DNA of 64,000 nucleotides from a bacterium (lineage in GTDB: Bacteria > Zhuqueibacterota > Zhuqueibacteria > Residuimicrobiales > Krinioviventaceae), in NCBI GenBank assembly GCA_029561455.1, contig JAKQIY010000065.1, positions 1 through 64,000 on the forward strand. The letters are read 5' to 3'. The translations under genes were made by a program, and so were the position numbers. The notes below the pieces were generated by a model. The model was not told the DNA's origin and did not search any database. It worked only from the letters and a program-made list of their open reading frames with translations. Shown here piece after piece: positions 53,344 to 62,979 of the stretch; the first letter of the stretch is position 1; each line of letters begins with the position of its first letter.

Positions 53344-55437
53344 TTAATTTATGTTAAATACTGTTTTGGTCAGGGAAGGAACCCTGTCCACTTGAATATA
53401 ATATTTATTATTATCAGCGTCCGCCAATACAATAGTATCATTATTATAGTCCGGCAGCATCGTATTGCCCAATGAAATAACAGTTATATACCGCACCGGC
53501 AGGTCCCGGTGCGAATTGGCAATTATTACCGGGGACGGTTTTCTTTCGCCATAATAAAGCGAATCAAAACCCGCCGGTAACGATTCATTACCTTTATGAT
53601 ATTCGAATCGGCGCTCTGCTCCTGCCAGTAATGTCAGCATTGCCGGGGAACCGGCGCAATCCAGCCGTACACTGTTGTCCTGAATCTTTTGCATGCAATC
53701 GGCAAGCTGCCAGTGCAAGGTCACTTTATGACGGCCTTGCCCGGTAATATCGTCAACGATAATCCAGCAGTTCAAGGCATCAACCTGCATTACAGAACGG
53801 TGATGAACAATATGATCACCCAGTCTTTTAAAACCGAAATGAGCGGCGGCAAAGCATGGATTTCCATCCACATTGCTCATTACCGGACGACTGGTTTGCA
53901 GCCAGTCGTACATAATGAACCGTTCTCCATAAGACATCTGCCCGGCGTCATCTACCATTATTGTATTATGAGCCCCTGAGCCGTTAAAAAAATGCCGCCA
54001 GTGTGTAGCGGTGTTGTATAAATACGACCCGGAATCCCGCAGCACATTTACACCACGCCACCATAAATCCAGGTGCAGGCAGTCCGCCTGGCCCGGACGG
54101 GTTTTAAAACTGTGACAACGGATCAATCCCCAACTTAAAGCGCCGCGCAAGGTATAATACCCGCCGTCGTTAAAAGCGCTGGTTACATAAGGCACATCTA
54201 CACGAACTGCCGTTGAGGCGTTTTCACCCCAATACCACAACAGGTCTTCATCCCAGGGTCCGGCAGGATATAATTTTTGGTTATATAACTGGTAATAGAG
54301 CGCCTGGATCACCGGTCTGTAATCGAGATAGTCACAGGTATTCAGGGGTACAATGATCGAACCGTCATTCGAACCGTAATTCGGCACCCGGCCGGTTTCA
54401 CCATCCTGCATCTGATAAAGGAAATCAACCGCTTTTTTTACTTTATTTATAAACGTTTCAGGAAAAGTATCTTTATACACCTGTCCCAGGCGCAGAGACC
54501 ATAAAATTGTGTGCAGCATCAGGCGGTGATAATTTAAAGAATGTTGAATATAAGCGCCATCGGCAAAGATCTGTTTTAATGCGGTATTTACCAGGATTGC
54601 TTTACCGCGCCGCCGCCAGCGCCGGGCTTGTTTAAACTCCGGGAATAATAATCCAGCCGTGTATAACCCGGTCGCTTCTGTAAGCGCATGATTGGTACGA
54701 GTGGAAATGGCATAACGAATATTCCCATCTATGCGCTCTGCGTGTACAGCAATAGCCTTGAACAACTTGAATTTTCGTTCTGTACTGGTAGCGGCGGCAT
54801 TATTAAATGCGAAACCGGCAAAACATATAGCCATCAGGCGCAGCGCGCATTCCTGGCCGCAATAGTAATTCGGACCCCGGTTTGGCTGATTATTCTCAAG
54901 CCAGTCCTCAAACAACTCCCAAAATTTTGCCGGGTACTTGTTATCGCCAGTTACAGCAAAAGCGCGGACTAGCAGGTATGCCCAGGCAAACCGCGATGGT
55001 TCCCATATATATTTAATATCTCCCAAATCAGGATCAAAATCTTGCAATTCACACCAATGGCGGGCGGAATCTGCGCGTTTGCCGGTAACAGGATTGCGAA
55101 ACCAGTCCGGTTTATCACCCAGGGAATAACTATGATTAAAAAAATAAAAAAACCGGTTATGCAGTATTTCATCAGCCCTTTTAATGATATCTGAATGCCA
55201 GGCCGACGTGCATACCGGTAAATGGTTTGCAGTAAAAAAGAATTTCCTTTCCCTGGTCAACATGCCCGCTACATCGCCGCGCACATACTCTTCCAGGTGA
55301 ATTTGATCCCACAAACGCATCGGGAATTTGTGCTTTTGCCACCCGGTCTTCCGTTCCAGCAAATAATAAATTCGGAACAAAAGGAATCCTGGGCCATAAT
55401 TTTTTATGATTTGCAGAATTCTATCGAGCCTGTTCAT
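53344..55437 (-). CDS. Heparinase II/III-like protein of the glycan cluster, no signal peptide
   Basis: 697 residues, no signal peptide. N-terminal 'YGPGFLLFRIYYLLERKTGW' is typical of heparinase-like proteins encoded inside exopolysaccharide clusters. The toroid has 'STRTNHALTEATGLYTAGLL' (about 250-270), and the beta-sandwich has 'GQADCLHLDLWWRGVNVLRDSG' (His near 450; the lyase His/Tyr site) and 'GAHNTIMVDD'. Related families cleave uronic acid polymers. Without a signal it could act on intermediates inside the cell, or it may be a non-enzymatic partner. Its stop and start overlap or adjoin the neighbouring transferase genes (four-base overlap with the gene at 55434). Confidence 0.86.
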   Translation of the reverse strand: MNRLDRILQIIKNYGPGFLLFRIYYLLERKTGWQKHKFPMRLWDQIHLEEYVRGDVAGMLTRERKFFFTANHLPVCTSAWHSDIIKRADEILHNRFFYFFNHSYSLGDKPDWFRNPVTGKRADSARHWCELQDFDPDLGDIKYIWEPSRFAWAYLLVRAFAVTGDNKYPAKFWELFEDWLENNQPNRGPNYYCGQECALRLMAICFAGFAFNNAAATSTERKFKLFKAIAVHAERIDGNIRYAISTRTNHALTEATGLYTAGLLFPEFKQARRWRRRGKAILVNTALKQIFADGAYIQHSLNYHRLMLHTILWSLRLGQVYKDTFPETFINKVKKAVDFLYQMQDGETGRVPNYGSNDGSIIVPLNTCDYLDYRPVIQALYYQLYNQKLYPAGPWDEDLLWYWGENASTAVRVDVPYVTSAFNDGGYYTLRGALSWGLIRCHSFKTRPGQADCLHLDLWWRGVNVLRDSGSYLYNTATHWRHFFNGSGAHNTIMVDDAGQMSYGERFIMYDWLQTSRPVMSNVDGNPCFAAAHFGFKRLGDHIVHHRSVMQVDALNCWIIVDDITGQGRHKVTLHWQLADCMQKIQDNSVRLDCAGSPAMLTLLAGAERRFEYHKGNESLPAGFDSLYYGERKPSPVIIANSHRDLPVRYITVISLGNTMLPDYNNDTIVLADADNNKYYIQVDRVPSLTKTVFNIN

Positions 55438-56600
55438 TTTTTTAACATTCCGGCATAAAAGAGCCCCAAATTCTTTTCCACAATGCCCCAGTTAAACTTT
55501 TCGATAAAGGCTTTTCTGCCGCGTTCACCCATCTCGCGCGCAAGGGATGGATTATCGACTATTTTGAGAATAGCATCAACATAAGCCTGGGGATCATCAG
55601 CCTGCACGACAAATCCTGCCTGCTCATTTTCAACATACGTATAACTGGACGGCATGTTGGAAGCGACTATCGGCACGCTTTGCGACATGTATTCAAAAAA
55701 CTTGGAGGGCACATTTTCCTTTTGCACATACTGACCGCAATATTGCAGTAAACTCAGCCCGACACCGGCTTCGCGGATAAATTTCGGCAGTTCCTTGCCG
55801 GATAAATGCGGCACCAGGTTAAGCACATCTTTATATTCAGGCTTGGCGGCATATTCGTTCATTATATCTTCATGAATTTTGGCCCAGTATCTTTTGGTGG
55901 TATACACCTGTATTTCAGGGCGTACCATTTTTAAAATCCGCGCGACTTCAAAAAGCACCAGAGAACCCCGCGACGGGCTCGACGTGCCGGAATGAATGAC
56001 CGTATTTTTCCGTTTTTCCCATAATTCGTCCGGCACAGGTTCCGGGTTGTAATCATCCAGCGAGGCATAATTGGGCGTCCATACTGCCCGGCAGCCCAAT
56101 TTTGAAAAACGGTTAAAATGGTGCAAATATACGGCGGAAACGGAACCACAGATCATACCAAATATTGTTTCCAGAAACCATAGCAGGCCGCCAATGACCT
56201 GGCGAAGCGGCCATATATTAGGGAATTTCATGGGGATCTGCTTAAAATAAAATTCATGTATATCATACACAAAAGGTTTCCATTTGACCAGGCGCAGAAA
56301 CGCAGCAAAGGGTAAAAAGTCGGGATCGTGAAAATGATAAATATCGGCTTTTTGACGGAGGACCAAACCGCTTATTTTAAAATAGGTCTTTAGCCTTTCT
56401 TTTATACTATGCCAGCGGGGTATACCGATTACCTTTATACCATCGACAACCTTTTCATATTGCTCCCTTTCGGTAATGGCAATTAAAGTAACCTGCATAC
56501 CAAGTTTTTGCAGGGATCGGCAATGCCGGTAAAACACGCGCACATCGTTATCGGGATGTATGGTAAAGACACAAATTTTGCAATCCACTCTCACATCCAT
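55434..56600 (-). CDS. Glycosyltransferase, GT4-like
   Basis: 388 residues. N-terminal 'CVFTIHPDNDVRVFYRHCRSLQKLG' style start (within residues 10-35), 'DIYHFHDPDFLPFA' acceptor-side motif, and C-terminal 'NVPSKFFEYMSQSVPIVASN' with the acidic and Lys residues of the donor site, then 'GFVVQADDP'. A retaining GT-B enzyme; sugar unknown. Stop overlaps the next start (ATGA), so translation is coupled to the heparinase-like gene. Confidence 0.9.
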   Translation of the reverse strand: MDVRVDCKICVFTIHPDNDVRVFYRHCRSLQKLGMQVTLIAITEREQYEKVVDGIKVIGIPRWHSIKERLKTYFKISGLVLRQKADIYHFHDPDFLPFAAFLRLVKWKPFVYDIHEFYFKQIPMKFPNIWPLRQVIGGLLWFLETIFGMICGSVSAVYLHHFNRFSKLGCRAVWTPNYASLDDYNPEPVPDELWEKRKNTVIHSGTSSPSRGSLVLFEVARILKMVRPEIQVYTTKRYWAKIHEDIMNEYAAKPEYKDVLNLVPHLSGKELPKFIREAGVGLSLLQYCGQYVQKENVPSKFFEYMSQSVPIVASNMPSSYTYVENEQAGFVVQADDPQAYVDAILKIVDNPSLAREMGERGRKAFIEKFNWGIVEKNLGLFYAGMLKK

Positions 56601-56640
56601 TCCAGTGATCCTTTCCGGGATAATTATTTACACCAACTGT

Positions 56641-57846
56641 TTACACAGTTTTATTAACAAACGTTGCCAGGTAATTGATAATCGTACGCGCAGTCTTTTC
56701 CACGCCGAAACTTTGTTCGGCGCGCTGCCGTGCAGCCAGGCTCATCTTTTTTAACAAATCGTCATTGGCCAGCGCCCTGAGCATGGCATTTTTCAGTTCC
56801 ACGACATTTTTAGGCGGGATCAATATAGCGCCGGGACAGTCGCCAATTGCATCCGGCAGGCCGCCGACGGCGCTGACAACCACCGGCGCTCCGCAAGCCA
56901 TGGCTTCCATTACTGCGTTGGGCATACCTTCATGCCAGGTTGGCAGCACAAACAGGTCGCAGGCTTGCATCCACAGGTTGACCTGTTCATTATCAATAGC
57001 GCCCTGCATTATTATTGCGCTTTCCAGTCCCTGCTCCTGAATAAACCGGAGCATACCCTCTTTTTCCACACCATAACCGCAGATCTCAAGAATGGCTTCC
57101 GGCTGCTCGTCATGTAATTGTTTAAATGCCTCCAGCATTTCATAAACACCCTTGTCACGCTTAAAGGTGCCCAGGTACAGAACCAGCTTTTTATGCAAAG
57201 GCAGCCCCAGCTTTTCCCGCACCGGAATTTTATCGGCAACCGGGGTAAAACGGTGCAAATCGACAACCCCATAAACGGACAAGGTCTGTTTGCCGCTCAC
57301 GCTATCAATAATTTTTGCAGCGGCTTTGCCGGAAGCGATAGTACCGTCGAGTCGGTTGGCAATTTCAACAAAACGTTTATATATTGCCTTACTGTAATGA
57401 GGAATAATATTAATATCCCGTCCTATCCCCACACAGACGGCTGGTAATTTCAACACCTTTGCCAACCGCACCGCGGCATCGCCATCCGGGAAAAAACTGC
57501 GGGCATATATAATTTGATAATTATTTTCTTTGTGCAGTTTACAGGCTGATTTTTTTAAAGCCAGAAACATACTTTTTCCTGCCCAGCGATAAAACCAGTT
57601 ACCGGTGATCCTTAAATAGGGGACCGGTATGGCGTTAAGACCGGGAAACTGACACAAAGGGACATCATGGTCATAATTACGCCACTTTTTAAAGATACGC
57701 ATAAAAGGAGGCGTCCAGATCGTCGGCACAATCACGGTAATTTCCATTCCCTGACGGGCCATTTCAATTAATTGGCGCGCCATAAAAATACCATAATTTT
57801 TATTTTCAGTATTGGGGAAAAGGTGAGAAATTACCAAAATCTTCAT
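56641..57846 (-). CDS. Glycosyltransferase family 4
   Basis: 401 residues. Starts 'MKILVISHLFPNTENKNYG', a pattern seen in GT4 exopolysaccharide transferases. 'LVLYLGTFKRDKGVYEMLEAF' marks the nucleotide-sugar domain and 'PTWHEGMPNAVMEAMACGAPVV' carries the EX7E donor-binding motif. CGGAG precedes the ATG. It is the middle one of three transferases in this cluster. Confidence 0.94.
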   Translation of the reverse strand: MKILVISHLFPNTENKNYGIFMARQLIEMARQGMEITVIVPTIWTPPFMRIFKKWRNYDHDVPLCQFPGLNAIPVPYLRITGNWFYRWAGKSMFLALKKSACKLHKENNYQIIYARSFFPDGDAAVRLAKVLKLPAVCVGIGRDINIIPHYSKAIYKRFVEIANRLDGTIASGKAAAKIIDSVSGKQTLSVYGVVDLHRFTPVADKIPVREKLGLPLHKKLVLYLGTFKRDKGVYEMLEAFKQLHDEQPEAILEICGYGVEKEGMLRFIQEQGLESAIIMQGAIDNEQVNLWMQACDLFVLPTWHEGMPNAVMEAMACGAPVVVSAVGGLPDAIGDCPGAILIPPKNVVELKNAMLRALANDDLLKKMSLAARQRAEQSFGVEKTARTIINYLATFVNKTV

Positions 57847-57879
57847 ATTAACGGCTCCGTCAGTTCTACTTGTTCAGAC

Positions 57880-59280
57880 TCATGTTTTTATCCTGGCCGC
57901 GTGTATTCGTTCATCATCGCTGTCAATTTCACTGGAAATATTACCGGCCAGAAAGGCTACGCCAATTGCATACCAGTACCCCTTTTGAACAATGGTGGTC
58001 GAGGTCATACCGGTAATTAAAGTAAATACAAGAAAGGCTATAGCCAGCCAGCGTAATGGAGGATGGGTTAATTTCAAAGTTTGCAGAAATACTACAATAT
58101 AAATTGAAATCCAGATCAAAAGACCTGTAACACCTAGTTCTCCGGCGATGGCAACTATGTTATTATGGGCAGATTTAACCGGCTTGTAATCCGGAAACAT
58201 CTCAGGGAAATTCCTCCAGCCCCAGCCATTAAAGGGACGTTGCGCCAGGAACTCTAATCCGGACCGCCATTGATCTACACGGCCGCTTTCTTCCAGGTTG
58301 TTTTCCGAATTACGCATACGTTCCTTGGCCATTTCAGTTAACAACGAGGTATTCATTGCGGCAAAGTACATTCCATAGCCGATCAGACAGACCAGACCGA
58401 TACCCAAAATATTTTTTACCAGGTATTTGCCCTTGGCCGATAGTAAAAAAGCGGCAATAGGCGCCATTACGGCAGTACCCAGGGCGGTACGGTTTTGTGT
58501 GTTCAAAATGGCATAGAGCATTAACGGCCCGCCGATTAAGAACAGCAATTTATTGACCCACCCTTTTTCGTTAAACAGGTAAAAGCCGCCCAAAAAGCAA
58601 ATCAAAATAGAATTACCCAAAACATTCGGACTGGTTCCTTCCCCCAGGGTTACCCGGCCCATTTTTTCACCGCCCCCGGCATAGGTAACCTGGCCCTGGG
58701 CTATCATGATCGATGCAATAACGCCTCCCCAAAATAATGCCCACAAGAGCATCTTCATTTGCTTGACATCTTTGATAGTATTCATTAAAATAAATATCAT
58801 TATTATATTCAACAGTAAAGACTTGGTCCCTTCAACAGTGACAGACGGTTCTACTGCCCAAATAATACTCAGGCTGGCAAACCATAAAAACATTAAAATC
58901 GGGATAAATGATTTCGGCATAATAACTTTACCGCGAAAGCGGGTAACAACATAACTCAACATTACAATCAAACCTACCACCCGGCTGCCGGCGCCGATTT
59001 GACTCAATGCCACGCCGCCCTCCAAAGGATAAAAGAAAAACAAAAACATCAGGGCGAACGGCGTGTGATAAAAACTTAATCCGACAACCGCCAATCCTAG
59101 TATAACCATAGCATAGATTTTACTTGATAAAAAAAAGAAAATTCCCGCAGCAATCACAGTTGCCGCTAACAATATTAAAATACACCGGATAGTTCGCTGA
59201 TAATCGGCATCGCGTTCCTCAGTTATTGAGGTTTGCATTACAAGCTGTTCCCGGGTCAGTACTTCCTGTGTTATTGCCAT
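57880..59280 (-). CDS. O-antigen ligase/polymerase (Wzy/WaaL-type) membrane protein
   Basis: 466 residues with about 10-12 membrane helices and a large periplasmic loop that carries 'SGRVDQWRSGLEFLAQRPFNGWGWRNFPE' (about 320-350), typical of the Wzy_C family. The preceding helix-loop has 'GTSPNVLGNSI' and 'NTQNRTALG'. Family members polymerise or ligate undecaprenyl-linked glycans in the periplasm. Sequence alone cannot separate the two. It lies next to the transferases, so it is the probable polymerase of this surface glycan. Confidence 0.92.
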   Translation of the reverse strand: MAITQEVLTREQLVMQTSITEERDADYQRTIRCILILLAATVIAAGIFFFLSSKIYAMVILGLAVVGLSFYHTPFALMFLFFFYPLEGGVALSQIGAGSRVVGLIVMLSYVVTRFRGKVIMPKSFIPILMFLWFASLSIIWAVEPSVTVEGTKSLLLNIIMIFILMNTIKDVKQMKMLLWALFWGGVIASIMIAQGQVTYAGGGEKMGRVTLGEGTSPNVLGNSILICFLGGFYLFNEKGWVNKLLFLIGGPLMLYAILNTQNRTALGTAVMAPIAAFLLSAKGKYLVKNILGIGLVCLIGYGMYFAAMNTSLLTEMAKERMRNSENNLEESGRVDQWRSGLEFLAQRPFNGWGWRNFPEMFPDYKPVKSAHNNIVAIAGELGVTGLLIWISIYIVVFLQTLKLTHPPLRWLAIAFLVFTLITGMTSTTIVQKGYWYAIGVAFLAGNISSEIDSDDERIHAARIKT

Positions 59281-59432
59281 AAGATTTCCAACAATGTTAA
59301 ATTATAATCCTTACCAGGTAATACATGCTAAAAAAAATTCAATGTTTTTACTAACTTTATTATCCACAAAAAATTATCGGAGTATTAGCATATACACTAT
59401 AATCATGAGACAGCAGATATTATAACCAACAC

Positions 59433-60524
59433 TCAAATATTCACATAGTTTCGGTAAACCGGGAAATAAGAATTATTATACACTTCTCCATTTGATTTTT
59501 CCAGGTACTGGTCTTTTCCCAACTCTGTGCATAAATTTTCATATATTTCAGGATTCACAACCCATTTCCATATTTTAAAATCATGCCGCTTTTTTGAAAA
59601 CCCGGCTTTAAAAGTATACAATGAATCCCGTTTTGCGCCTAAACCTCCACCAAGATGAAATATCCGCGCACCCTGCCGGGTTGCCCAGATCCGCACTGTG
59701 TCTTTCTCCAGTTTGCGGGGCGCTAACGGCATAAACTCTGTTCTGGTGCCACCTAAATGGGACTGAACCATATCATTGCACCTGACATACATGCCACTGC
59801 AAATAATTTTACCCTTGAGTGTACACATAAAATGATGAACCTGCGCGCCCAGGCACGATATTAACCTCTCAAAATAGGCTTTATTAAAATAATAATACTT
59901 TTCAGCATTGACCCGGTTCATGGTTTCATAATAAATATCAATAAAATCATCCAGGTACTCCATTTTTTCATCATGATAACATTCAACCCCTAACTCTCGT
60001 AATTTATTTATCCCGCTTTTATGTCCTTTGGAATATTGATGTCTTTGCACGTCAATAGGAAGAGTAAGGTCGATAGAAACGGTCACTCCTGATACTGAAA
60101 TAGTACCTAATCCATTTAAAATATCTGCCTGAGGTATAAAAGTATGCAGCCGGGAGAATACTGTAATGATATTATTTTGTAATAACACTTGCCGTAAAGA
60201 ATCATGAAAACCGTTGATGACGTCCTCCGGAATTGGGAAATGCGAAAAAACCGGTCCGGCGTAGCCGTAAACCGACGTGGCATCCCATAAATCTTTTCCC
60301 AGGATTTCCAGTCCGGGAACCTCCTGAACGGGGCGTACCAGCAACGGTAATGCAATCATATACTGATTTTTTCTATATACATATAAATATGCAGTTCCTT
60401 CCCCGCGTTCTTCAGCCAGTGCATGATAACAGGGTAGATGGTAAAAGTCATAATTAACTGACGATTGAATTATTCCCCTCCATTTGTCAAAATCTTTTAT
60501 TGTTAGCGTTTGTAAATTCACCAT
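59433..60524 (-). CDS. FemAB/GNAT-like acyltransferase family protein
   Basis: 363 residues. Two GNAT-like domains as in FemAB proteins. The second half shows the family marks: 'KHKSGINKLRELG', 'YYETMNRVNAEKYYYF', 'GKIICSGMYVRCNDM', 'HLGGT', 'FHLGGGLGAKRDSLYTFKAGFSK'. FemAB-type enzymes transfer amino acids or acyl groups to cell-wall precursors or glycans. In polysaccharide clusters they are likely to modify the repeat unit. A second member is at the right edge (63658). Confidence 0.85.
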   Translation of the reverse strand: MVNLQTLTIKDFDKWRGIIQSSVNYDFYHLPCYHALAEERGEGTAYLYVYRKNQYMIALPLLVRPVQEVPGLEILGKDLWDATSVYGYAGPVFSHFPIPEDVINGFHDSLRQVLLQNNIITVFSRLHTFIPQADILNGLGTISVSGVTVSIDLTLPIDVQRHQYSKGHKSGINKLRELGVECYHDEKMEYLDDFIDIYYETMNRVNAEKYYYFNKAYFERLISCLGAQVHHFMCTLKGKIICSGMYVRCNDMVQSHLGGTRTEFMPLAPRKLEKDTVRIWATRQGARIFHLGGGLGAKRDSLYTFKAGFSKKRHDFKIWKWVVNPEIYENLCTELGKDQYLEKSNGEVYNNSYFPVYRNYVNI

Positions 60525-60540
60525 ATTGCTGAATCCTTAT

Positions 60541-62349
60541 CTAGTTTACTAAAAACATCTTTCTGGTAAGATACTGCATTTCGGTTTTTAATTGGTATAC
60601 ATAAAAACCGGCCGCTACTTTGCTGTTATAATCATTGGTACCATCCCAGTTCAGTGAATAAAAACCGGGATACCGGTAATCTTCCAGCAGAGTTTTTACT
60701 CTTTGCCCCGTAACGTCAAAAATTGCCAACGTTACATGAGAATAGTGTGATAAACTAAACTGAATAACAGTTCTGGAATTAAATGGATTGGGATAATTTT
60801 GATATAAATGAAAAGTATTCTCCTGTTTTATTACAAGTGTAATAGTTTCAGAAAAATTTAAAGTACCATCATTATCTAGTAGTTTCAAACGATACTTGAT
60901 CTTTCCGTAATCACTTTCCTGATCGGTAAAGCTGTATGTCCGGTAGCGTTGATTAAATTCTACAAAACCAATTTTTATGAATTCATTATTGTCGGTAGAT
61001 CTTTGAATTTCATAACCAAAAAATCCTTCTGCCTGCTCCACCTCCCAACCCAGTTCAACCTGGTTATCCACGATACGGGCATAAAATACTACCAAATGAA
61101 CCGGGGTCGGCTCGGTATGCACAATTATTTTTTCTTCCGCCAGGTTGCCAATTCCCAGTGCGTGACAGGTATTGAGGTACTGCCGTAACGGTAATTCAGC
61201 AAGATCGGGATTCATATATGGTGCAATATTTTCATTCTTCTCACTAGCCACCGGGTATAAAACATATTTGGAGGCGTAATAATCCAACGCGACCGGGTCG
61301 GCGCTAGCCAGAATCACTTCAGTATGCTCCGCAACCGATACGGTTCGTCTGTCTGCCCAGCCAACCCACTCGGCAGTAGTAATAAACAAATCTGCGCAGC
61401 GTACCTGTTGTAAAAAAGTGCCGACCGCGCCCCCCATAACTCCCGGCGCCGGGCCGGGATCATCCCAATTATAGGCAAAGGCATGAAAATTATAAAATCC
61501 GCCGGTGATTATACCGTCAGTTGCCGGGTTGCTGCCGCCGGATAAATCGACAATGCCGAAATGGTTTTTCAAAGCGCTGGTAACACCGGCATAATTACTA
61601 TGATAACATAAAGCGGAAAAAACAATCAACTTGACCGGTTGACCAGTGTACTGCCCATTCTTCCAGGCGCCATTCTTTAAATCGATGGTAATTCCACTAT
61701 AGGAGGAAGTGAATACCGGGTAACTCATAATCGTTTGCCGGTGGTCATCGCCGGAAGCGCCGTTATCATAGATTATATCTGTCAGATAAACGTACCCGTC
61801 ACCTTCTTCCGGCCCGGTAACCCGTGTACCGCCATAATTCTTTACATCGTTCCAGCAATAACTTGTTACATTGGCGTGTCCCTGCGATTGCAACAAATCA
61901 ATCAGATCAACAAGATTATGTACATTAGCAACATCCGAATTGATTTCAAAAGTTGTGCCCCAGGCGCCTTTGCTAAGTGGATCGGCGCGGTGGTTGTTAT
62001 CGCAAATAATAACCTCGCCGGAAAAACCGGGACTGGTTAATATCAATTCAATGAATTTTTTCATGGCTGCCAGGTTTGGTGAACCCTGGTTCCACCATTG
62101 GGCATTGGTCTTAATTACTACAATGTCATTGTTCTGTATGATTGTAGATATCCCTCCCATCTGGGAGATAACGTTCTCCATATTTTGGGCGGGGCCGTTA
62201 TTTCTGGCCATAAAAATATGGGAAACATCATCACGGAAAGGATTGCTTTTCACTGATCGGATCGGCAACAACCCGGCGGCCAGCGCCGCTCCCGATGCCA
62301 GTCCACTCTTTTTAATAAAAGTTCTTCTGTTTATTCTTTTACCAGCCAT
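60541..62349 (-). CDS. DUF362-like protein with Tat signal and T9SS sorting tail
   Basis: 602 residues. The N-terminus has a twin-arginine motif ('INRRTFIKKSG', Arg8-Arg9) with 'LASGAALAAGLLPI', so Tat export is likely. The main part (about 50-400) resembles DUF362: 'DIVVIKTNAQWW', 'VIICDNNHRAD', 'VKLIVFSALCYHSNYAGVTSALKNHFG' (pieces within ~250-285), 'RCADLFITTAEW' and 'ASADPVALDYYASK'. A FN3-like region (about 410-510) is followed by 'YQNYPNPFNSRTVIQF' and a type A T9SS tail to the end. Folded Tat cargo then secreted by T9SS would be uncommon. It is 17 bases upstream of the FemAB-like gene. Confidence 0.82.
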   Translation of the reverse strand: MAGKRINRRTFIKKSGLASGAALAAGLLPIRSVKSNPFRDDVSHIFMARNNGPAQNMENVISQMGGISTIIQNNDIVVIKTNAQWWNQGSPNLAAMKKFIELILTSPGFSGEVIICDNNHRADPLSKGAWGTTFEINSDVANVHNLVDLIDLLQSQGHANVTSYCWNDVKNYGGTRVTGPEEGDGYVYLTDIIYDNGASGDDHRQTIMSYPVFTSSYSGITIDLKNGAWKNGQYTGQPVKLIVFSALCYHSNYAGVTSALKNHFGIVDLSGGSNPATDGIITGGFYNFHAFAYNWDDPGPAPGVMGGAVGTFLQQVRCADLFITTAEWVGWADRRTVSVAEHTEVILASADPVALDYYASKYVLYPVASEKNENIAPYMNPDLAELPLRQYLNTCHALGIGNLAEEKIIVHTEPTPVHLVVFYARIVDNQVELGWEVEQAEGFFGYEIQRSTDNNEFIKIGFVEFNQRYRTYSFTDQESDYGKIKYRLKLLDNDGTLNFSETITLVIKQENTFHLYQNYPNPFNSRTVIQFSLSHYSHVTLAIFDVTGQRVKTLLEDYRYPGFYSLNWDGTNDYNSKVAAGFYVYQLKTEMQYLTRKMFLVN

Positions 62350-62376
62350 TCAGTTTACTTTTCTCTTTAATAATCC

Positions 62377-62979
62377 TTATTGGCCTTTAAAAGTAAGCCA
62401 ATACCATACCGTTTTAATCACTTCCCAAACAAAAATTCTGATATTTGCCCGGCTGGTCCACCAATATGTTGGATTAAAAGCGCTTTGTTCCGGGTGAGAA
62501 ATAATTAAATGGATACCGGTATTTTTAAATGCGCGGTCAAAAATAAACCGCACCCGTCCGGTATGATAATTTGAAGTAACCACGATGGCGCTGTGAAAAT
62601 TAAATTGCTGCATCATCTGCCGCAGGGTAATGGCCTGATCGCCGGTTCCCGGGCTGTGACCTTCCAGCACATCCAGCAGGATGCTGCTATCAGGAATGCC
62701 CATATTCATAGCAGTTTGACGCATTCGCAAGGCGCCATACACATCGGTGCCGCCGGCGCACCCGGAAATGATCAGGGTATCCGCCAGATTTTTGTTGAAC
62801 AGATCAACTCCATGGGCAATGCGCTCATTGCTACCGCCGCCCAAAACAATTATTGCATCTACCTGTCCGAGGGGATGATTTACGACCAGCAAGCGCCCCC
62901 CCAATACCATTGCGGCAGCTAAAAGAACAAAAAAAACAACCAGTATTATTCTTACATTTTTTTTATTTATATATTTCAT
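62377..62979 (-). CDS. YdcF/SanA-like DUF218 membrane-anchored protein
   Basis: 200 residues. One N-terminal membrane helix (about 9-29), then a DUF218 domain: 'VDAIIVLGGG', 'RIAHGVDLF', 'LIISGC', 'SPGTGDQA', 'AIVVTSNYHTGRVRFIF' and 'WEVIKTVWYW'. DUF218 proteins include SanA and YdcF; they are often found in surface-glycan or cell-envelope clusters and their activity is undefined. The start overlaps the next upstream gene's stop by four bases (ATGA). Confidence 0.9.
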   Translation of the reverse strand: MKYINKKNVRIILVVFFVLLAAAMVLGGRLLVVNHPLGQVDAIIVLGGGSNERIAHGVDLFNKNLADTLIISGCAGGTDVYGALRMRQTAMNMGIPDSSILLDVLEGHSPGTGDQAITLRQMMQQFNFHSAIVVTSNYHTGRVRFIFDRAFKNTGIHLIISHPEQSAFNPTYWWTSRANIRIFVWEVIKTVWYWLTFKGQ

